64,000 nt of DNA, taken from assembly GCA_022432975.1 (NCBI GenBank), contig CM039508.1, positions 24,677,278 through 24,741,277 on the forward strand. Reading direction: 5' to 3'. This stretch comes from Begonia masoniana (lineage: Eukaryota > Streptophyta > Magnoliopsida > Cucurbitales > Begoniaceae). Shown one piece after another: positions 21,392-31,232 of this stretch (position 1 is the first letter of the stretch; every line of letters begins with the position of its first letter). The position numbers and the translations under genes were made by a program. Under the pieces are notes generated by a model. It did no database searches, was not told the DNA's origin, and saw only the letters and a list, made by a program, of their open reading frames with translations.

Positions 21392-22793
21392 TGTAGTATC
21401 GAGATTGTCTAAGAGGGGGGGTGGGGTGAATTAGACCTTTTTTAAATTAATCTCAAGTCTAAAACAATTTCTCTCTTGAATAAAAAAAAAAAACTTTTAG
21501 ATTAAAAGCAGACAACCAATTAAAGCAAAGAGAGAGAGAGAAATTCGACACCAGTAATTTTTACGTGGTTCGGCCAAACTGCCTACGTCCACGCTCCAAG
21601 GCTCACCCCTTGAAGATTCTTACCCTTCTCCTCACGAGAATAAACAGATCGGGATTCCGGGCTCCGATCAAATGCCTTTACAGATCTGGATTGAACTTTA
21701 CGGGCGTCAATCCACTGCCTTTACAAATATCTTGAGTTTGCAAAATTAAGCACAGACTACACTCTCACAAGAATTGAATCTCAAGTTAGGATTGTGAGAT
21801 GTAGAGAAAATACAGAGTATTATCACTTTCGCAGCTTAGGGCTCAGAATTCAAATTCGCAAAAGTTAGTCCTTCGAGCTCTAACCTTAGCTTAAATACTC
21901 TATCTGCAAATCGGCTTGACTTTAATGCATCTTATCCAATAATAGAAACTTTGTTACCGTTGGAGAGCTTTCGTACATTTTCAGGTAGCCGTTGCCGATT
22001 GTAGTTGTAAGTCGTCGTCGCCATAAATGTTCTGAATTTAAAGCTTGAAAACGACGTCACTGTAGCTTCGCGGTTTATTTGAATTCTGGCGGAAGACAAA
22101 GCTCATTTGTAGTCTTGAACCGCCATCGGATGATGCAAGTGAAAAACATTGAACCGGCATCGGATGATGAAGTCTTAGACATCTTCCGCCTTTGTCGTTT
22201 AGTGACCGGAAGAGGAATTCCATTTACTCATCCGCCTTGTCGTTTAGCGAGCGGTGGAGTACTTCAGTTTACTCATCCGCCTTGTCGTTTAGCGATCGGA
22301 TGAGGCCTTCTTCGAAGTCTTCCGCTTTTGTCGACTAGCGAGCGGTGGAGTACTTCAGTTTACTCATCCGCCTTGTCGTTTAGCGAGCGGTGGAGTACTT
22401 CAGTTTACTCATCCGCCTTGTCGTTTAGCGATCGGATGAGGCCTTCTTCGAAGTCTTCCGCTTTTGTCGACTAGCGAGCGGTGGACATCGTCTTTGAATA
22501 ACTTCTTCTTTAATTTTTATATTCACCGGTGGACTTCTCTTTTATTAATTATTTAATCAAAATCACCGGTGGACTTCTCTTCAACTAGACCGGTGGACTT
22601 CTTTTCTCAGCCCTGTTTTATTATAACTCCTAGAACACTTAAACAAAATCATTAGAAAACTAAAATACCCTTTTCAAGGGTATTTCCAACAGATTAATCT
22701 CAACTGCATATATATTATAATCAAATTACAATATTAACCATACAAACACATCATCAAAAACAAATTTAGACTTAATCACAGTTTAAGTCAACA
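21392..22793 (-). repeat. 5' LTR of the SIRE element
   Basis: 1,402 bp, nearly identical to the 3' LTR. It keeps the 44-bp block (about 21680-21723, bounded by TGCCTTTACA repeats) that the 3' LTR has lost. The compound tandem repeat with the TTGTCGTTTAGCGATCGGAT module lies at about 22225-22490. Confidence 0.93.
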
Positions 22794-22798
22794 TTGCC

Positions 22799-23825
22799 TA
22801 CATCCACGCTTTAAGGATTCCACCCCCTTGAAGATTCACTACTTCTCTTCCACTAGAAATCTTGATTGGACTTCACAGCCGCCAATCAACTGCCTTTTAC
22901 ACTTCGATTGATCTTCACGGGCGTCAATCGATGCCTTTTCACTTTCTATGTGGTAAGGAGGATAAATCAAATCTACACCTTCTGGAAAGCTATATCTCAA
23001 GTTAGGATTTGGGAAGGTGTAGAAAACAGAAGAGTATTACACAGATTAAGCTCTTGAAAAATATGCGCAACAAGCAGAGGTTCGCATGTAGGAAAAAATT
23101 CAAAAAGTATTTTTTCCAGCTTCTGTTCTTCTATTTATATGGTCTTCGTAACTATTCGGACGACTCCTTGAATCCGTACCAAAATATGACCGTTACGTAA
23201 ATAATATATCTGTTGGGATGTCGGCTTCGGTCGATGTTACTTTTGGGCGGAGTCTCCTTAGCTCAGACGGTATTAACCGTGCGGGCAAAATCTTCGTTTG
23301 GTCGACATTGCCCTTCGGTTGACTTCTAAGTCTGGTTGACATTGATTTTGGTTGACTTCTAAGTCTAGTCAACATTGATTTTGGTTGACTTTTGTGTTCT
23401 GCTACCGATCGAGCTATCTGCCTTTCCACCGGTTGACATATTTGGCGGACGACATTCTCGCTTTAGTATAACAGACGTTAAATATTGATAAGCCAGCAGT
23501 CGATATGTCTAGTAGACGAATTCACTTCTTTGTCCAACCACTGGTCGATATATACTTTCGATATTTTGCATCTTTCATTTGCATTGACCGGACGATATCT
23601 TACATGCACCAGAACTGCCTTTTTGTTTTTAACTAACAACACTTAATGAAGATCATCAGAAACATAATACCCTTTTTAAGGGGCATTTCCAGTAAAAATA
23701 GTTAATCACGAACCATATCGTCATTAAGCATTCATCTACTCATTCATTTAAGATAATCAATTTATATCACATGAATTACATCATCAAAAACATAATTAAA
23801 CTTAAACACATTTTAAGTTAACAAG
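22799..23825 (-). mobile_element. old copia-type LTR, right part
   Basis: Continues the LTR interrupted at 12432. It shows the CTACATCCACGCT...TTGAAGATTCAC block and the ATCTCAAGTTAGGATTTGGGA block that the SIRE LTR also has, in the same order but strongly diverged. It ends TTAAGTTAACAAG, followed by TACTA (23826-23830), which matches TACTA at 12248-12252 (10428-10432 in the noisy copy). The AG after AACA is unusual for an LTR end. No internal region accompanies it, so it is a solo LTR. Confidence 0.65.
23285..23435. repeat. tandem TTGAC-rich repeats in the old LTR
   Basis: Repeats of a unit containing TTTTGGTTGACTTCTAAGTC and GTTGACATTGA. TTGAC, the WRKY W-box core, appears at least six times on one strand or the other within 150 bp. 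Confidence 0.6.
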
Positions 23826-23830
23826 TACTA

Positions 23831-25560
23831 TCTTCGAAATCATCATCAATGTTTGCAGAAATTTTAAAAGGATTGAATGTTTTGAGCAAACTTTGAGAGC
23901 ATATAAGAGCTTCAACACTTTGGGGGCTTAGAGAATTGTGAAAGACATCAAGAACACGACCACCACAACTAAAAGCATATTCTGACGGCACCATAAAAAT
24001 TGGAATGATCAATATATCTTTCGCAATTGCACTTAAAACTCGATACTTATCAAAGTTCCTCTTCCACCAAAATAATATGTCAAAACTGTCTGAAAAATTC
24101 TCTGACTTCTCAGACAATTATAGATCAATCTCTGACATATTAGTTTCATCACTTCTCTCAGAAGAATTGTCAGACCCATAAAATATAGAGTACACTGCAG
24201 TTGAATGAGCTTGCGCCAAAGAACTCATTAACTTTGGAGACCTTTGTGGACTATTGCTGCTACTTGGAGTTTGGTATTCATTGGTTGTATCACCTTTATA
24301 TTCGGTATACAAATTTTCAATTATATCATCTACCTGCTTTGTGTATTGTGCAGCTCTTTCACTGATAAATAAAATGGCTAAAAAATGCCGTAAAAAATTT
24401 GTTTTGTAACTTGGATCACGACCAACAACATATAAAAGCATGTTTATTTTTTCAAAAGATCCCCAATATTTATAAAACTTCTTTTTCATCTCGTTGGCCA
24501 TTCTTCATAGCGTTGAATTATCACCGTTACCATATGTCTCAATAACAATTTTCAAATTACAGACTTCACCTACATACATATTCGATATAATATGCAGAGA
24601 AATAAAAACATTAAGTGTCATATTATGAAATGTCTCTAAAAATTTTATGTATTCTCGAATGCATGACCAGTCTTCAGGATGTGGGGTGAACCTTGCACTC
24701 TCATTTCATGTAAGAAAGAGCTATCATTCTTTGTTAATTTTTCAAAAGTCGTTTCATACTTTTCAACGCTTGCCAACATCAAATACGTAGAGTTCCAACA
24801 AGTAGGAACGTCGAGCAACAAATTACTTTTAAAAGTAATTTTAACCACATAAACGCAAGCTTTAAACTGTTGCAATCTTCTCGGAGAAGACCTTACGTAC
24901 TTAAGAACTGCTCGTACCCTCATTATGTACTCATGATGTTCTTTCAAACTATTAGAAACGATCAAATTGAGGACATGTGCAAAACATCTTACGTGCATAT
25001 GATCACCATTTAAAATCAACCCCTTCCAATTTTGATTTGTTTTCGTCAAATAGGAAATAGCAACGTCGTTGGAAGAAGCATCGTCAACGGTTATGGTTGT
25101 AATATTTTCAATCTTTCAATTAAGAAAATATTTTTCAACTTCTTTACCAATAGATTCACCCTTATGGTTTGGAATCAAACAAAAATTCAATATCTTCTTT
25201 TGTACATACTACTCTTGATCAATATAATGACATGTCAGCACAGTGTAATTCAAATTTTGAATAGAGGTCCATGTGTCAATGGTCAAATATACCCTCTGTG
25301 ATGTTGGAAAAAAACACTCCTTCAACTTGGTTCATTTTTTTCTAAAATATGTTGCGAATATCTCTTACTACTGTTACTCTAGATGACATAGTAACTTGGG
25401 ATTGAGATAAAGATAAAATATCTGAAAACCAATTCCTTCTACCATGTTCAGTGGCAATTCATCCAAGATAATTATCTTTGCGAGAAATTCTCTAGCAGCC
25501 ATTATAATAAATATGAGTATACCAGTATTCTTGCTCTTATTAGGTTTAAAGATCAAAGCT
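23831..25560 (-). pseudogene. hAT transposase pseudogene (RICESLEEPER/Ac type)
   Basis: Minus-strand fragments in family order. The N-terminal helical region has FLAKIIILDELPLNMVE (25374-25556). The catalytic core has RVYLTIDTWTS, the LNFCLIPNHKGE strand and TVDDASSND (about 25050-25310), with two of the catalytic acidic residues. A helical insertion region with HVLNLIVS and CWNSTYLML follows (24645-25049), then the DUF4413-like domain (24118-24501) and the C-terminal hAT dimerisation domain (FDILFWWKRN...PSEYAFSCGGRVLD) at 23831-24117. A TGA replaces the tryptophan expected after YFLN (about 25118), and several frame breaks follow. No BED zinc finger is seen. The 3' end is separated from the rest of the element by the nested LTR insertions. 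Confidence 0.9.
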
Positions 25561-25570
25561 TTTTGCTTAT

Positions 25571-27177
25571 TGTAGTGGTGCGAAATTATAATTACACAAT
25601 TTTAAGTTTTTAATTTTTATTAATTAAGTAAATTAGATTATCATTAATCGAATTTGGGTTAGATTAAAAATTAATTGTGGTTAAAAATTAATTAATCATG
25701 GTTATCTGGTGATTTTTTAAAAAGAGGAGGGCAAAATGGTCTTTTTAATTGGATAAACTAGGCTTAAGGATAATTTACCCTTAAAGCACTATTGAAAAGG
25801 GTTAATGTGGCAACCCTTCAACCATTTGACGTGGAGAAAAAAAAAAGGAAGAGAGAGAGAGAGAGAAGAAAAGAAAGAAGAAAGAGAGAGGAAGAGAGTG
25901 AGAGAAAGAAAATGCCAAAGAAGAAAGAACCGAGGGAAAGAAGGGAAAAAACAGAAGAAAAATAGGGAAAAAAGTAATTTTTGTCGATCCATCTTTTAGA
26001 GAAAATTGTTTAGCTTGTTGAGATGATTGTTTTGGTGGAAAAATTAATAGATTCAGAGGAGATTTTCGATTAAAGTGAAGGAACCGACAAGTCCATAAGT
26101 AAATCTATCGGTTAGATTAGTTAATTTATGCTTTAATACATTACTAGGTGGAGATAGATTTCATTTTTGCTTGGATTCCGGATAGGTTTAGATATTTGAT
26201 GATTTGGTTACGATTGGATAGATTGAAGTGAATAATGGACATTGTTTTTTTGAAAATTTAATATTGAAATGTTGTTTAAATTTGATTTATATTGAATTGT
26301 TAAACGTAGCATTTTGAAAACTACGTTTTATATTGAATTGAACGAATTGATTTAAAATATCAAATGCATGGGTGGGTGAGTTACATTAATTTAAACATGA
26401 ATTGCATTGTTTTATAACTGTTTTTAAATGATGCATTTAGGAAGGAGGAAGTTGGAAGTCGTGGTAACATAAGAACTCATTGGACTGGACTTGCCTCTTC
26501 GTGTGCGATAAATATGACTATGAAAATGATTGAGAGATTAACTATGTATCCTCATTGGGTTGAAAATCTCTAAACCTCAAGGGAAAGCAATGTGTAGGGT
26601 CGTACAGCCTTATCTGTAAAAGTCCATAAACTTGTAGGATTGTGTAATGGTCATATGAGGCAATTAGAGTGAATTGCATTTTTTACATATCAATTTGAAT
26701 GTTAAAATATTGCATTGAATGTTTTATGAAAATATGACTTTAAATCATGATATACATTATTTTAAATTGCATGGGATTTATGTTTGTTGAGAATAATTTT
26801 AAACTGTGGTTAATGACATAGATTTTTAAATGGTTCGAATATGAACATGCATGTATTTTTATATAAATAACATGAATTTCAAATCAAAATAAATTGATTT
26901 AAAAAATAATCAATGTTAGGTGGAGGATGTATGGTCCTAGATAGTGTTGATAGAGTCTGAGTTAGCTATTCTAACTGCTAGACTTCTTTGTTTGGCGTAA
27001 AACTCATTATGTGAATTATCTATATTTTTTAGATAACGAGATCGTTCACCAAGGCGGGAAAGCAAACGCAACATAAAGGACTAGAAGAGTCATAGGATAA
27101 ACCATCGAGGTAGATGGTTTTCTTTTGTATTGGGACCGGGATAGGCAGTTTAGAAATCTTATAAACTCTTTATGAAC
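25571..27177 (+). mobile_element. LTR-like sequence, boundaries uncertain
   Basis: Non-coding AT-rich sequence starts TGTAGTGGTGCGAAATTATA and ends near TTTATGAACA, directly against a truncated gypsy pol fragment. It contains a GA-rich tract (about 25835-25960) and a layout like the plus-oriented LTR at 52847-55708. No matching target duplication was found (CTTAT at 25566-25570 has no clean partner at the end), so it may be a fragment or part of a rearranged element. Confidence 0.4.
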
Positions 27178-28143
27178 AGAAACACCTCGGGAAAATCACG
27201 AACAATTAATACATCCTGAGGTTTAACTTCTACCAAAGACTGGTAATCTACTATAGCTGCAAGAAAACAGACAAACTCACCCATAATAAACCCTCGAGCC
27301 TCCATTGGCGCCATAACGAAAAGCTTCTGTACACTCCTCAAAGATTGTAGCGAAAGCTTCTCACCGTTTGGAGGATAAAAGTTAATTGTTCCTGCTCGGC
27401 AATCAATTGTAGCATGGTGTCAGAATAACCAGTCCATCCCGAGTATCACATCATACCCGGTTATCCCCATCGCAATCAAATCAGCAGGCAATGTCTTTCT
27501 TCCAACCGATATCAAACTATTGAGCACCATCTGATCTGAATGTAGGCACTCACCAGAAGGTAATTTCACATCATAAAAACATCCAGCCAGACTCACTTTC
27601 ATATTTACTTTCACCACAAAAGCTGTTGCTACGAATGAATGCGATACACCTGAGTCTATCAACGTAAATGCAGGCACTAAATTAAAAAACACAGTACCTG
27701 AAATCACGGCGGAACGATCTTCACCATCAGGCTCTATCATAGCAAAGATTTTGGGTGTAGCTTTAACTAGACCTTTCTTTGCTGCGGGGCAATTGGTAGC
27801 TACATGACCGGGCTGGTTGCATTTAAAGCATCGGGCGACTTTCGGCTTTGGACAATCACGTGAGACATGACCAGCTTCAAAACAGTTGTAACATTTACCA
27901 TCATATTGCCCACGCCCTCCGGGATGAGACTTCAAGCACTTTGGACACTGCTGAAACCTTTTCTTCTGTTGTTGCTGCGGCTTCTTGCCACCCCTCTGAT
28001 CACTTATATTTCCTCCCGGCCTTTTGGTTCCCTGTTGCTGAGAAGACGATCCGCCTCGGTTAAACTGAGCTGTAATTTCTTTAAACATCCTCTTCGGAGC
28101 TTCAGCAGGTTTAATAAATTTATCAGTAGCCTCCTCCACCTCT
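27178..28143 (-). pseudogene. gypsy family B gag C-terminus and protease (copy 1)
   Basis: 240 codons are open from 28139 to 27420. They contain a CX2C...H zinc motif (CPKCLKSH), two CX2CX4HX4C knuckles (CYNCFEAGHVSRDC and [14 protein letters not shown]), then a retropepsin with LIDSGVSHSFVA (valine where most copies have alanine) and ILGMDWLF. The frame breaks at about 27419. Further protease-to-reverse-transcriptase linker ([18 protein letters not shown]) is readable to 27178, where similarity to copy 2 stops. Confidence 0.85.
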
Positions 28144-28148
28144 AAAGC

Positions 28149-30391
28149 TGTAACGCCCTGAGTTATCTGAACTCGGCTCGGTACTCAAAAGCCCGTACAT
28201 GACTAAGAAATTTCATCCGTATTTTAAAAGATTCTCTCAACAATCGACTCTTGACATAAGTTAGAATCCAAAAATAAATAAACATTTAAAACTTGCAGCG
28301 GAAATCATTTGGACAATAATAGAGATAAGCAAAACTGTGAAAAAAAACATCGCTTGGATAATCGTGCGGAATGTTAAGAGTTAATCGGCCAAAAAGAAAT
28401 AGAGGTTTAAATCGTGAAATACTTAAGAAGTCACAGAAGTCAAATTCATATGCCGATGAATAAAGTCAACGGAAAAGAATGAAACAGGAAATAGAAGGCT
28501 TCTTCCGGTGACTAAACAACAAAGTCCTCCTACATCTACCGATGACGTCAGCACGCATCTGCCGATGAGTTTGCTGAGACATCATCCGATGGACTTAAAC
28601 CTACACCTTCCGATTGAGTAAACTGCATACGCCGATCACTAAACGACAAACTCTCTACTTATATCTTCCGATAGACAACTTAACTATAACCCGACATCTT
28701 CCGATAGACTTCATCTACCGATAGTGAATAGAACGACGACTCGACATCTGTCGGTAGACTTCATCTACCGATAGTGAACAAAACAACATCTTCCGATAAA
28801 GCAAGCTACATATACCGATCACTAAACGACAAATTTCATTCTGTATCATCCGATGGCTTCCACTGAAGACATCTTCCGATAACTTTACTAAAACATCATC
28901 CGATGACTTTACTGAAGACATCTTCCGATAGACGACATAACTATAACTCGACATCTACCGATAGACATCATCTACCGATAGAGAACAGAGCGACATACCC
29001 ACAACTCCTTGCTATACAACACGACTCTAACTACAGAAAAGAATCTACTTACATTACTGAAATCATTCAAATACCATTCTAACCAATGCATTACCCAAAA
29101 CAATTCAGCAAGTGCTAACATCAAATCTCAGCAGAATACTATTATCAGAAAGAACAACTCAAAACATTTTCAAAACATTGAAATAATTACTGTCATGAGA
29201 ACTCAACCTATTCAAATCGAGACATTGTCAACTACACCTTCACTCCAACAGACATTAGTTAAACCGCCTCATCAAGTACCAGATCCGTGGCATGAGTATG
29301 CTCCCCCAACCAGTCTATCCCTCAATGAACTCAGAGGATTCACCTGCTGTCACTTCTTCACCTACATCACAAAACTCATCTATTAGTCTAATGCTAAGCA
29401 AGTAAAGCAGTAATGAAATGATATGCTGAAACATAATTCCTAAACGTGCAATTTCTACTTTCTCATCTCAGTTGCATTCACATACGTACATAAGCTGATC
29501 TGATCCCTCGGTTCCCTTGGGAAGTGGATCAATTTTTCCAATATTATACATCCTCTACTCGATTAAGGGGCGGATGAATTCCCTTAATAGATGATCTGAT
29601 CCCTCTGTTCCCTTGGGAGTGGGATCAATTCTCTCAATGTTATAAATCCCTTCATAAGTTAAGGGGTGGATTAGTTCCCTTAATAGTTTGTCTGCCACAT
29701 TAAATTCATACCTTATCGTTCTTACATGGAAATTCATTTTCGTAATCTTTCAAAAACATGATTCATGACATACAAAATCATTTCCCAAATACATAACCCT
29801 ACTGTTTTGTGATGTAGGCCTGAAGGCACATGCATACTTTACTTACCTAGTCTTCTGGATGGTTTGGTTGAAATCTCCTCCGGGAATTAGCTCGAATCTA
29901 AATCCATAAACCGATCATTAATTAAACCTTCACTAAACTTCATCCTATTCAACCAGAGACCTAAGGAAACTAATCGAGAACTCTGGTCATAATGCATTCC
30001 CAATATTGCACTAAACTAAAACTGACACTCATCTATAGCATCCTCGAAACCCTTGCATTGGACTCCCTCGGCTATCTAACTGCTAAAATATAAGAAATGG
30101 GGAAAACTTACTTAGATAGGAGAAGAGTCTGGTGGAAGATTCGTCGAGAGCTCCGCTGAGCTTGAGCTGGATACCGAAAAGGAATAAATGATGAAACAGT
30201 GGCGGCTACAGTGCATAAATCTCTAAACCCCTTCCCTTAAATAGGTCATCTACTTTTAAATTGTAATATTTACATAAATGCCCTCGCTTAGTCACTCATT
30301 AATCTAACCAATAACTCTCCCAATTCTTCCATGAAATTGCACATCATTAATGGATAAGTTAAATTCGGTTTAATTGAAACCGGGTGCTACA
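28149..30391 (-). mobile_element. solo LTR inside gypsy gag, TSD AAAGC
   Basis: 2,243 bp, TGTAACGCCCTGAG to CCGGGTGCTACA, with perfect duplications AAAGC at 28144-28148 and 30392-30396. Removing it and one duplication rejoins the gag sequence of family B (compare 55950). It contains many CATCTTCCGATAG, CATCATCCGATGG and CGATCACTAAACGACAAA motifs (28500-28990), one TGACGTCA (28544-28551), and two copies of a block around GATCTGATCCCTCNGTTCCC (29494-29650). Confidence 0.93.
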
Positions 30392-30396
30392 AAAGC

Positions 30397-31071
30397 TTTG
30401 GCCACCACACGAGTAAATGATATTCCTTCAGTTCTGAACGTCTTCACAAGCATATAAATCTCCGGCTTCAAACCCTGCACAAATTGAAATATCTTGTCTT
30501 CTTCCTTGCTAACTAGGTGGCTGGCAAAGCGGGACAATGATTCAAACTGCTGAATATACTCCCCGACCGATCATGTCTACTTTAATGCCATAAATTCCAA
30601 TCTCTTTGCAGCTTGGACTGTCCAGTTGTAGTATTTGTCGAAGAATAAATCTTTAAATTCTTTCCAAGTTAGACCTTGAATACCGGTGGTAAACTTCACA
30701 GTCTCCCACCAGCTTTGGGCATCGTTAGATAAATGGAATGTTGCACCTTTCACTTGGTTTTCTTCCTTTACCTCAGCGAGATTAAACATATTCTCTATAG
30801 TGCATATCCATCATTTAGCATCTGTTGGATTGGTTAAACGGCCTTCAAAGGCTGGAGGCTTTAATCTTCTAAATCTTTCCCCGCTAGCCCCCGCTCCAGT
30901 GCTGGAACCCGCTCCAGGGTTTCCCAGTATACCTTGGTTCATAAAAACTCCCAACAGTTGAGATTGTATATTCAATAAATCTCGGAGTTGCTTATTAGGG
31001 TCCTCTGGTTGCCCTCTAGGATGTTTGGGTTCATTTATAGGTCGTCCGAGTCGTCTTAGGTTCCTTGGCAT
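30397..31071 (-). pseudogene. gypsy family B gag N-terminal part (copy 1)
   Basis: The start codon at 31071 (MPRNLRRLGRP) follows the leader. The capsid region is recognisable from RRLKPPAFEGR through FHLSNDAQSWWETV, GLTWKEFKDLFFDKYYN and FESLSRFASH, the Retrotrans_gag pattern. In-frame stops occur after PTDAK (TGA, probably from CGA) and after MALK, so the protein cannot be made. The frame continues across the solo LTR at 28143. Confidence 0.85.
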
Positions 31072-31217
31072 TTTCTATTCCTGTAAAAAAGGTTAAAATG
31101 ATCTAATCTTAGATATATATAAACTAACTAAAGAAAAGAAATACTTACAGTCGGTGAAGTACGTTGCATGGCAGCCGACATTGTCAGGTAATCCTTTGAA
31201 CGAATCGACTACTTTTT

Positions 31218-31229
31218 GCTCTGATACCA
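31218..31229 (-). promoter_or_regulatory. primer-binding site, family B copy 1
   Basis: Minus-strand TGGTATCAGAGC, matching initiator methionine tRNA, three bases from the LTR end. Confidence 0.88.
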
Positions 31230-31232
31230 ACT

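Larger units (their letters stand above)
12433..22793 (-). mobile_element. SIRE/Maximus-type Ty1/copia retrotransposon, TSD TTGCC
   Basis: A 10,361-bp minus-strand element has LTRs at 21392-22793 (5') and 12433-13794 (3'). Perfect duplications TTGCC lie at 12428-12432 and 22794-22798. The primer-binding site TGGTATCAGAGC (initiator Met tRNA) is at 21378-21389, and a polypurine tract lies beside the 3' LTR. Order on the minus strand is gag, protease, integrase, reverse transcriptase, RNase H, then an extra frame in the env position. Integrase before reverse transcriptase defines copia. The gag type, the size and the additional downstream frame fit the SIRE/Maximus lineage. By eye the LTRs differ at about ten positions plus one 44-bp indel, so the insertion is young, yet the coding frames carry several stops and frameshifts. 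Confidence 0.95.

Noticed and set aside
25805..25999. Arg/Glu/Lys-rich frame
   Set aside because: A by-product of a GA-rich low-complexity tract.
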